64,000 nt of DNA from NCBI RefSeq assembly GCF_020171625.1, contig NZ_JAIUZY010000005.1, positions 434,001 through 498,000 of the forward strand, read 5' to 3'. Shown here piece after piece: positions 57,565 to 64,000 of this stretch. Under the pieces are notes generated by a model that worked only from the letters and a program-made list of their open reading frames with translations, searched no databases and was not told where the DNA came from. Position numbers and translations under genes: made by a program. Every line of letters begins with the position of its first letter. The stretch's first letter is position 1. This DNA is from Salipiger bermudensis. GTDB lineage: Bacteria > Pseudomonadota > Alphaproteobacteria > Rhodobacterales > Rhodobacteraceae.

Positions 57565-60132
57565 ATGCCCGAGACGGGATCGCCGCCGGACATCCTGAAA
57601 CCCATCAAGTGGCCGCTGCGTCTCACCCTCTGGGGGATGGGCGCGGAGCGCATCACCCGTGCCTTCTGGCCGCTCTGGTCGCTGCTGATCGCGGCGCTGG
57701 GGCTGCTGATGCTGGGGGTGCAGGATCTCGTGCCGGTGGAATGGGTCTGGGCCGCGGGCGCCGTGTTCGTGGCGGCCCTGGGCTGGGCGGTCTGGCGCGG
57801 CGCGCGGATGCTGGTGTGGCCCTCGCGGATCGAGGCGATGGCGCGGCTCGACGGCAGCCTGCGCGGCAATCCGATCCAGGCGGCGCTCGACGATCAGGCG
57901 ATCGGGGCGGCGGACACCGGCTCGCAGGCGGTCTGGCGGGCGCACCAGGAACGGATGCGGGCGCGGCTGGCCGAGGCGAAAGCGGTGGAGCCCGACCTTC
58001 GGGTCGCCAGGGCCGATCCCTTCGCATTGCGCTACGTGGCGCTTCTGGCCTTTGCCGCGGCGCTGGTCTTCGGCTCTTTCCTGCGGGTCTCGTCGGTGAC
58101 CGCGATGGGGCCGAGCGGCGTCGATCTGGCCGCCGGGCCGGCGTGGGAGGGCTGGATGGAGCCGCCGGGCTACACCCGCCTGCCGTCGGTCTATCTCAAC
58201 GACATCACCGCGCCGGGGCTGAGCGTGCCCGAGGGCGCGCAGATCACCCTGCGCATGTATGGCGAGGTGGGCGCGCTGTCGGTCGATGAAAGCGTCTCGG
58301 GCCGGGCGCTCTCGGACGAGGCGGCGCAGGAGACGGCGCAGGATTTCGCCGTGCTGCAGTCGGGACGGCTGGCGATCGACGGCCCCGGGGGCCGGGCCTG
58401 GGAGGTCAGCGTCACCGCCGATGCCGCCCCCAGCGTGCGCCGCGACGGCGAGATCTCCTCGAGCTACGAGGGCGAGGCGCAGATCCCCTTTGCCGCCAGC
58501 GACGATTATGGCGTGGTGGCGGGCCATGCGCGGATCGAGCTGGCCCTCGACGCGGTCGAGCGCGACTACCTGCTTTCCGCCGAGCCGGAAGCGCGCCCCG
58601 CCATCGAGGTGCCGCTGCCGATGCCCATCGCCGGCGACCGGTCCGACTTCACCGAGACGCTGGTCGAGAACTTCTCGGAGCACCCCTGGGCCAACCTGCC
58701 GGTGCGCCTGACCATCAGCGTCGAGGACGAGGCTGGCCAGACCGGGCAATCCGAGGTCGAGACCATCACCCTGCCGGGGCGGCGCTTCTTCGATCCGATG
58801 GCCGCGGCGGTGATCGAGCAGCGCCAGGCGCTGCTCTGGACCCGCGACAACATCCCCGAGATCACCCGCATCATTCGTGCCGTCAGCCACCTGCCCGACG
58901 AGGTCTTCCGCTCGGCGGTGCCTTATCTGCGGCTGCGCACCATCCTGCGCCAGCTCGAGGCGGCGGGGCCGTCGCTGGGCGAGGACCAGCAGGCCGAGAT
59001 CGCCAAGGCGATGTGGGACCTCGCCATCCTCCTCGAGGAGGGCGATCTGGCTTCGGCGCTGGAACGCCTCGAGCGGGCACAGGAGCGGCTCAACGAGGCG
59101 ATGAAGAACGGCGCCTCGGAGCAGGAGATCGCCGAGCTGATGCAGGAGCTGCGCGACGCGACGGACGACTACCTCAGGCAGCTCTCGCGGCAGGCGCAGG
59201 AGCAGTCCGAGCAGAACCCCGAAATGGCGCAGTCCCAGGACAGCATGGAGATGAGCCAGAACGATCTGCAGCGGATGATGGACCGGATCCAGGAGCTGAT
59301 GGAGGAGGGCCGCATGGCCGAGGCGCAGGAAGCCCTGCGCCAGCTTCAGGAGATGATGGAGAACATGCAGGTCACCCAGGGGCAGCAGGGGCAGTCTCCG
59401 GGGGAGCAGGCGATGGAAGGTCTGGGTGAGACGCTGCGCGAGCAGCAGGGTCTGTCGGACGAGGCCTTCCGTGAGTTGCAGGACCAGTTCAACCAAGGTC
59501 AGCAGGGGCAGCCGGGCCAGCAGGGTGAGCCGCAGGGGCAGCAGGGCCAACAGGGTCAGGATGGTCAGCAGCAGGGGCAGGGCCAGGGGCCGCAGCAAGG
59601 TCAGCAGGGGCAGGGCGGCGAACAGTCGCTCGAGGACAGCCTCGCCAGCCGCCAGCAGCAGCTGCGCGACGAGCTGAACCGCCAGCGCCAGAACCTGCCC
59701 GGGGCCGGCACCGATCCGGGCGAGGCCGCGCGCGAGGCGCTGCGCCGCGCCGAGGAGGCGATGGACGGCGCCGAAGAGGCGCTGCGTGGCGACGATCTTG
59801 CCGGGGCCATCGACCAGCAGAGCCAGGCGATGGAGGCGCTGCGAGAAGGAATGCGCAGCCTTGGCGAGGCGATGGCGCAGCAACAGCAGCAGAGCCAGAG
59901 CCCCGGCCAGCAGGGGCAGCAGCAGGGCGGAGAGCCCGGCCAGCAGCGCGACCCGCTGGGGCGCAACGCCGGCGCCAACGGCAATATCGGCACCGACGAG
60001 AGCATGGTGCAGGACGAAGACGTCTACCGCCGCGCCCGTGAGTTGCTCGACGAGATCCGCCGCCGCTCCGGCGAGGGCGAGCGCCCGCAGGAAGAGCTCG
60101 ACTATCTCGAGCGTCTGCTCGAGCGGTTCTGA
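57565..60132 (+). CDS. TIGR02302 family protein (DUF4175)
   Basis: Large protein of 855 residues. Two membrane helices lie in residues about 31-80 and a third near 155-173; the rest is outside or peripheral. The C-terminal half is helical and acidic and contains two Gln/Gly-rich low-complexity stretches (about 603-692 and 771-796) with QQGQ-type repeats. The length, membrane layout and position after lysA fit the alphaproteobacterial TIGR02302 family of unknown function. AGGAG lies nine bases before the ATG. The low-complexity part is encoded by CAGCAGGGGCAG-like repeats, so its length may vary between strains. Confidence 0.85.
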   Translation: MPETGSPPDILKPIKWPLRLTLWGMGAERITRAFWPLWSLLIAALGLLMLGVQDLVPVEWVWAAGAVFVAALGWAVWRGARMLVWPSRIEAMARLDGSLRGNPIQAALDDQAIGAADTGSQAVWRAHQERMRARLAEAKAVEPDLRVARADPFALRYVALLAFAAALVFGSFLRVSSVTAMGPSGVDLAAGPAWEGWMEPPGYTRLPSVYLNDITAPGLSVPEGAQITLRMYGEVGALSVDESVSGRALSDEAAQETAQDFAVLQSGRLAIDGPGGRAWEVSVTADAAPSVRRDGEISSSYEGEAQIPFAASDDYGVVAGHARIELALDAVERDYLLSAEPEARPAIEVPLPMPIAGDRSDFTETLVENFSEHPWANLPVRLTISVEDEAGQTGQSEVETITLPGRRFFDPMAAAVIEQRQALLWTRDNIPEITRIIRAVSHLPDEVFRSAVPYLRLRTILRQLEAAGPSLGEDQQAEIAKAMWDLAILLEEGDLASALERLERAQERLNEAMKNGASEQEIAELMQELRDATDDYLRQLSRQAQEQSEQNPEMAQSQDSMEMSQNDLQRMMDRIQELMEEGRMAEAQEALRQLQEMMENMQVTQGQQGQSPGEQAMEGLGETLREQQGLSDEAFRELQDQFNQGQQGQPGQQGEPQGQQGQQGQDGQQQGQGQGPQQGQQGQGGEQSLEDSLASRQQQLRDELNRQRQNLPGAGTDPGEAAREALRRAEEAMDGAEEALRGDDLAGAIDQQSQAMEALREGMRSLGEAMAQQQQQSQSPGQQGQQQGGEPGQQRDPLGRNAGANGNIGTDESMVQDEDVYRRARELLDEIRRRSGEGERPQEELDYLERLLERF

Positions 60133-60150
60133 CCTCCCGACAGATTTGAT

Positions 60151-60173
60151 ACCCGCGCGTTCTGTGCGCGGGT
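60151..60173 (+). terminator. Hairpin after the TIGR02302 gene
   Basis: A perfect 8-bp stem (ACCCGCGC / GCGCGGGT) with a 7-base loop starts 18 bases after the stop. Only a CCGATTCCC tail follows, so termination would be weak or Rho-assisted. Confidence 0.5.
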
Positions 60174-60318
60174 CCGATTCCCTCCCGCCTGCGTGTCACG
60201 CGCGCAGAAGCGAATGCCGCCCGCGTGCCACGCGCGCCGGGCCGCCTGCCATGACGCGCCTTGCCCCGTGCCCGTCCGCATGGGTATAGCGGGGACAAGC
60301 GGTAGGGATTTGAATGGC

Positions 60319-61092
60319 ATGGCCAATCGGGCGGTCGACACTTTGCGAGAGCTCTACGAGGGCGACAGCGACCGGGCGCACCGCTTCCGCTACGCTGTGC
60401 TGGCCTTCGACATCGGCACGATCCTTTACGTGGTCGCCACCTCGTTCGGCAGTCATGGCCGCGTCGTCGGGATGTTCGACATGCTGTTCGGAGTGGTCTT
60501 CCTCGCGGATTTCCTCGCCCGGCTGGCGATCGAGCCGCAGAAGCTCCGCTTCCTGATCCGTCCGGTCACGCTGGCCGACATGGTCTCGATCGTCTCGTTC
60601 CTCGCACCGCTCGCCGGCGAGGGGCTGGGCTTCCTGCGGGTGGTGCGGACCCTGCGCTTCCTGCACACCTACCAGCTGTTCCGGCGGCTGCGCGAGGATT
60701 TCCCCTTCTTCCGCCGCTATCAGGACGTGATCAGCGCAAGCCTCAATCTTCTGGTCTTCATCTTCATCATGACCGGGCTGGTCTATGCCACCCAGCACCG
60801 CACCAACCCGCAGATCGAGAACTATGCCGACGCGCTCTATTTCACCGTCACCGCGCTGACCACCACGGGCTTCGGCGACATCACCCTGACCGGATCGCTG
60901 GGCCGGATGATCTCGGTGGTGGTGATGATCTGCGGCGTGACACTGTTCCTGCGGCTGGCGCAGGTGCTGTTCCGGCCCGTCAAGGTACGCGAGACCTGCC
61001 GCACGTGCGGCCTGTCGCTGCATGATGCCGACGCGGTGCATTGCAAGCATTGCGGTGACACCATCCATATCGAGACCGACGGCGGCTACTGA
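60319..61092 (+). CDS. Voltage-gated-type K+ channel with C-terminal zinc ribbon
   Basis: Six-helix ion channel of 257 residues. ATG at 60319 keeps the family N-terminus; an overlapping ATG at 60314 is in another frame. The S4 segment carries spaced arginines (LRVVRTLRFLHTYQLFRRL), and the pore filter is LTTTGFGDIT, where GFGD stands in place of the usual GYGD. The C-terminus adds a four-Cys zinc ribbon (CRTCGLSLHDADAVHCKHCG), a less usual cytoplasmic module. The stop TGA overlaps the next ATG by one base, so it is coupled to the GNAT gene. Confidence 0.88.
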   Translation: MANRAVDTLRELYEGDSDRAHRFRYAVLAFDIGTILYVVATSFGSHGRVVGMFDMLFGVVFLADFLARLAIEPQKLRFLIRPVTLADMVSIVSFLAPLAGEGLGFLRVVRTLRFLHTYQLFRRLREDFPFFRRYQDVISASLNLLVFIFIMTGLVYATQHRTNPQIENYADALYFTVTALTTTGFGDITLTGSLGRMISVVVMICGVTLFLRLAQVLFRPVKVRETCRTCGLSLHDADAVHCKHCGDTIHIETDGGY

Positions 61093-61592
61093 TGACCGAG
61101 GTGGCGATCCGTCCGTATCTTCCCGGCGACGACGCGGCGCTGTGGCGCATCCTCGAGCCGGTGTTCCGGGCCGGCGAGACCTATGCCATCGATGCCGACA
61201 TCCCGCGCGCCGAGGCGCTGGCCTACTGGTGCGGCCCCGAGCGCCGGGTGTTCTCGGCGCTGGTCGATGGCGCCGTGGCGGGCAGCTACTACATCGTGCG
61301 CAACCAGAAGGGCGGCGGCAGCCATGTCTGCAATTGCGGCTTCGCCACCGATCCGGCGCGGTCCGGCAGGGGGGTGGCCCGTGCCATGCTGGCCCACGCG
61401 CTCGACACCGCCCGCAGCCTCGGCTTCCGCGCCATGCAGTTCAACTTCGTGATCTCCTCCAACACCCGCGCGGTGGACATCTGGCAGCGTGCGGGCTTCG
61501 AGATCGTCGGTCGGCTGCCCGATGCCTTCCATCACCCCGAAAAGGGTTATGTCGACGCGCTGGTCATGTATAAGGCTCTCGAAACGGACTGA
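61092..61592 (+). CDS. GNAT family N-acetyltransferase
   Basis: Acetyl-CoA-dependent transferase of 166 residues. The acetyl-CoA-binding pattern is ATDPARSGRGVARAMLAHAL, which corresponds to the R/Q-x-x-G-x-G/A motif. The C-terminal segment IWQRAGFEIVGRLPDAFHHP resembles L-amino-acid or PhnO-like acetyltransferases. The substrate is unknown. It is coupled to the channel gene by a TGATG overlap and followed 17 bases later by the NYN-domain gene. Confidence 0.85.
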   Translation: MTEVAIRPYLPGDDAALWRILEPVFRAGETYAIDADIPRAEALAYWCGPERRVFSALVDGAVAGSYYIVRNQKGGGSHVCNCGFATDPARSGRGVARAMLAHALDTARSLGFRAMQFNFVISSNTRAVDIWQRAGFEIVGRLPDAFHHPEKGYVDALVMYKALETD

Positions 61593-61609
61593 TTTCAGGA
61601 GCATTTTCC

Positions 61610-62320
61610 GTGGCCGAAGACACCCGCCTCCTCGCCGTCCTGATCGACGCCGACAACACCTCTCCGAAATACGCCAAGGCGATCTTCGACGAGATCGCTT
61701 CGCTGGGCGAGGCCAGCGTGCGGCGCGTCTACGGCGATTTCGCCAGCCAGCAGATCTCGGGCTGGTCGAAGATCTCGGCCGAGTTCGGTCTGGTGCCGCA
61801 TCACTCGCCCGCCAACACCGTGGGCAAGAACTCTTCCGACATTTCGCTGGTGATCGATGCCATGGACCTGATGCACACCGGCCGCTTCGACGGCTTCGTG
61901 GTGGTCAGCTCCGACAGCGACTTCACCCGCCTTGCCAGCCGAATCCGCGAGCAGGGCCTCGACGTCTACGGCATGGGGATGCAGAAGACGCCGGACGCCT
62001 TCCGCAAGGCCTGCAAGCGGTTCATCTTCCTCGAGAACCTCGACGGCGCGCCGGAGCAGAAGACCGGGGATCGCACGCCGCGCGCCACCGGCAAGCTTGA
62101 GGAGGCGCGCAACCTCATCTTCACCGCGATGGACGCCATCGAGCAGGAGGATGACTGGTACACGCTGGGTCAGCTCGGCCAGTTCATCACCGCGGCGAAC
62201 CCCGATTTCGACACCCGCAGCTACGGCAAGCGCAAGCTGTCGGACCTCGTCTCGGATCTGAAGGTGTTCGAGACCCAGCGCGGGCCGGGCAACCAGCTTC
62301 TGGTGCGCCGGCTGGACTGA
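61610..62320 (+). CDS. NYN-domain ribonuclease-like protein with OST-HTH/LOTUS domain
   Basis: Protein of 236 residues. GTG at 61610 has CAGGAG nine bases upstream. The N-terminal NYN (LabA-like, PIN-fold) domain has the acidic residues expected of a nuclease: LIDADNTSPKYA, LVIDAMDLM and VSSDSDFTRLASRI. The C-terminal part (about 160-230; LGQLGQFITAANPDFDTRSYG) fits an OST-HTH/LOTUS RNA-binding domain. This pairing is typical of bacterial MARF1/LabA-like proteins that are thought to act on RNA. It ends 45 bases from the convergent TetR gene. Confidence 0.87.
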   Translation: MAEDTRLLAVLIDADNTSPKYAKAIFDEIASLGEASVRRVYGDFASQQISGWSKISAEFGLVPHHSPANTVGKNSSDISLVIDAMDLMHTGRFDGFVVVSSDSDFTRLASRIREQGLDVYGMGMQKTPDAFRKACKRFIFLENLDGAPEQKTGDRTPRATGKLEEARNLIFTAMDAIEQEDDWYTLGQLGQFITAANPDFDTRSYGKRKLSDLVSDLKVFETQRGPGNQLLVRRLD

Positions 62321-62365
62321 CGCCCCGGCGCCGGTGACCGGGACCGCCACGGCGGCGCGGGAGGC

Positions 62366-62986
62366 TCAGGACGGGCCGAAGCGCGCCATGAAGGTGTCGA
62401 CCGCGGCCTCGATCACGCGGGTGATCTCGTCCTCGGCGAACTGGTCCCGGATGCCGAACAGCCGCTTGATCCAGAGATCGGCCTTGCAGAGCTCGATGAA
62501 CTGCTCGGCGGCAAGGCCGAGATCGTCGATCTCGACCTCTCCCCGCGCCATCGCGGCGGCGAGATAGGAGTGCAGCTCGCGCCGGACGAGCAGGGGGCCG
62601 CACTCGTAGAACTGCGCGCCGAGCTCCGGGAAGCGGTCGGCTTCGGCGGCGCAGATCCGGAACACCTTCTGGCCAAGGTCCGACAGCAGGAAGTCGAGGA
62701 CACCGCGACCGATATAGGGCAGCACGACCCGTGGCGGCTTGTCTCTGTCGAGCGCGACCAGAACCTCGGCCCCTTGTGCCTCGCACTGGGCGGTCGCCAT
62801 CTCCATGAAAAGCAGGCGCTTGTCGGGAAAGTAGCTGTAGAGCGTGGCCTTCGACACCCCGGCGGCCCTGGCGATCTCGTCGACGCTCGCGCCCTCGAAG
62901 CCGTCGCGCAGGAAGATCTCGCGCGCGCCCTCCAAAACCTGGTCGTACTTGCGCCCGCGCCGGACGTTTGCCGTGTTGCCCGGCAT
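62366..62986 (-). CDS. TetR/AcrR family transcriptional regulator
   Basis: Repressor-type regulator of 206 residues. The N-terminal helix-turn-helix (about 12-58) reads ILEGAREIFLRDGFEGASVDEIARAAGVSKATLYSYFPDK in type, with VSKATLYSYFPDK as the recognition part. The C-terminal domain (about 80-206) is the ligand-binding helical part, of the AefR-like C-terminal type. AGAGGAGA lies seven bases before the ATG. It is divergent from mbfA, 174 bases apart, and may regulate itself or mbfA. Its ligand is unknown. Confidence 0.88.
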   Translation of the reverse strand: MPGNTANVRRGRKYDQVLEGAREIFLRDGFEGASVDEIARAAGVSKATLYSYFPDKRLLFMEMATAQCEAQGAEVLVALDRDKPPRVVLPYIGRGVLDFLLSDLGQKVFRICAAEADRFPELGAQFYECGPLLVRRELHSYLAAAMARGEVEIDDLGLAAEQFIELCKADLWIKRLFGIRDQFAEDEITRVIEAAVDTFMARFGPS

Positions 62987-63130
62987 CCAATGTCTCCTCT
63001 GGTGATATGGATCATAACCCCCGGGGTTCAGATCCGGCAAGCTTGGCGCGGCCCCCCCGCCGGGGCCTGCAGCGATAGGCAGCGCACCGGGCCTGCGGAA
63101 GGGCATTGCATCCGGCCTGCTTTCGATTAC

Positions 63131-63147
63131 TTTAGAATCATTCCAAA
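63131..63147. promoter_or_regulatory. Iron control element (Irr-binding site) in front of mbfA
   Basis: TTTAGAATCATTCCAAA fits the alphaproteobacterial ICE consensus TTTRGAAYNRTTCYAAA at every position. It ends 13 bases before the mbfA start codon. In rhizobia mbfA is known to be repressed by Irr through such a site when iron is scarce. A TAGAAT word inside it could serve as the -10 box. Confidence 0.82.
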
Positions 63148-63160
63148 GTGAGGCTCTTCC

Positions 63161-64000
63161 ATGCGTTTCTTCACCCAGCGTCGCCAGTTCAAGGATCTCA
63201 GCGAGCAGGAAGTGCTCGCGCTGGCGATTTCGTCCGAGGAGGACGACGCCCGGATCTACCGCAGCTACGCCGAGATGCTGCGCGCCGATTTCCCCGACAG
63301 CGCACGGGTGTTCGACGGCATGGCGGTGGAGGAGGACGGCCACCGACAGGCGCTGATCTCGGCGCACCGCATCCGCTTCGGCGAGGTGATCCCGCTCATC
63401 CGGCGCGAGCACGTGGCGGGGTTTTACGCCCGCCGCCCGGTCTGGCTGATGCAGAACCTCGGTCTCGAGCGCATCCGCGAGGAGGCCGAGGTCATGGAGC
63501 GCGATGCGGCGCGGTTCTATCTCGAGGCCGCGAATCGCAGCTCCGACGCCGGAACGCGCAAGCTGCTTGGCGACCTCGCCGCCGCCGAGGCGGGCCATGA
63601 GAGCCGCGCCGCCGCGCTGACCGCGGAGAACCTCGACAGCGACAGCCGCAGCGACGAGGACCGGCTCGCGCACCGGCAATTCGTGCTGACATGGGTGCAG
63701 CCGGGCCTGGCGGGCCTGATGGACGGCTCGGTCTCGACGCTGGCGCCGATCTTCGCGACGGCCTTTGCCACGCAGGACACCTGGACGACCTTCCTCGTCG
63801 GGCTCGCGGCCTCGGTGGGGGCGGGGATTTCAATGGGGTTTACCGAGGCGGCATCGGATGATGGCGAACTGTCGGGCCGCGGCTCGCCGCTCAAGCGCGG
63901 CATCGCGTCGGGGGTGATGACCACGGTGGGCGGGCTCGGCCACGCGCTGCCCTACCTGATTCCGCATTTCTGGACCGCCACGAGCATCGCGTGGATCATC
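63161..64000 (+). CDS. mbfA: Membrane-bound ferritin / iron exporter MbfA, 3'-partial
   Basis: The frame is open to the window edge; 280 residues are visible. The N-terminal half is a ferritin-like (rubrerythrin-type) di-iron domain with metal ligands in AISSEEDDARIYRSYAEML, VEEDGHR, EEAEVMERDAARFYLEAA and AEAGHES. The C-terminal part is the start of a VIT1/CCC1-type membrane domain (GLAGLMDGSVSTLAPIFATAF and later helices). MbfA exports iron and protects against peroxide and high iron. TGAGG lies eight bases before the ATG. An exact iron control element lies just upstream, in line with known Irr control. Confidence 0.92.
   Translation, partial: MRFFTQRRQFKDLSEQEVLALAISSEEDDARIYRSYAEMLRADFPDSARVFDGMAVEEDGHRQALISAHRIRFGEVIPLIRREHVAGFYARRPVWLMQNLGLERIREEAEVMERDAARFYLEAANRSSDAGTRKLLGDLAAAEAGHESRAAALTAENLDSDSRSDEDRLAHRQFVLTWVQPGLAGLMDGSVSTLAPIFATAFATQDTWTTFLVGLAASVGAGISMGFTEAASDDGELSGRGSPLKRGIASGVMTTVGGLGHALPYLIPHFWTATSIAWII

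Noticed and set aside
60187-60237. Two 19-base direct repeats (GCCTGCGTGTCACGCGCGC-like) before the channel gene
   Set aside because: Short, GC-rich, two mismatches and no supporting context; likely chance or minor duplication.
1-64000. tRNA, rRNA, integrase, transposase or phage genes
   Set aside because: None was recognised on either strand, so the accessory left part cannot be tied to a specific mobile element.

Overview
This is a GC-rich, densely coded chromosomal segment from an alphaproteobacterium, most likely the Rhodobacteraceae (Roseobacter group). The evidence is gene content and order: argH, small lipoprotein, DUF2834, lysA, TIGR02302 in one run; hisC, tyrA, extensin; ybbP-ybbA divergent from a tesA-type esterase; a FliL/MotE plus FliF/H/N/P flagellar locus; a 16S-independent match to the Irr iron control element in front of mbfA; and a tandem glycine riboswitch in front of gcvTHP. 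No genus is claimed. No rRNA, tRNA, CRISPR array, insertion sequence or prophage was seen.

The left third (1-22240) is the accessory part. It opens with the 3' part of a secreted RTX protein with a glycosidase-like domain. A surface-glycan and natural-product island follows: two glycosyltransferases, an oligosaccharide flippase, an iterative-looking type I polyketide synthase (KS-AT-KR-DH-ACP-TE), a third glycosyltransferase, a one-module NRPS in which a luciferase-like monooxygenase domain sits inside the adenylation domain behind an N-terminal formyltransferase, a phosphopantetheinyl transferase, a Wzz/GumC-type chain-length protein and a CpsD-type ATPase. The carrier proteins, their activating enzyme, sugar transferases, flippase and polymer-length control are all together. 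I infer one pathway that builds a formylated, oxidised amino-acyl/polyketide unit linked to, or exported with, an exopolysaccharide or glycolipid.

The centre (22452-41655) holds mostly single genes and short operons: an MHYT membrane sensor, a Tat-exported metallo-beta-lactamase-fold protein, a two-gene unit of unknown function, a PfkB sugar kinase, gltX, a DUF2254 membrane protein with a GGCT-fold protein, an NsrR-like Rrf2 regulator, the glycine cleavage operon, an inositol-monophosphatase-family enzyme, a YbbAP-type ABC exporter and its divergent esterase, and an L,D-transpeptidase.

The right part (42232-64000) holds a small divergent flagellar locus, tRNA hydroxylase trhO, the NAD salvage pair pncA-pncB, the hisC-tyrA-extensin unit, a TlpA thioredoxin, the argH to TIGR02302 run, a K+ channel/GNAT/NYN-LOTUS trio, and a TetR regulator divergent from the iron exporter mbfA, which runs off the window.

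Several non-coding signals were found by eye: the riboswitch with a possible ribosome-binding-site-sequestering hairpin, a UUCG-loop terminator, a triplicated 145-bp element with compensatory hairpin changes, a dispersed terminator-like repeat, an exact iron control element, an FNR-type box and a CtrA-like box. Domain names are from memory of the families; no database search was run.
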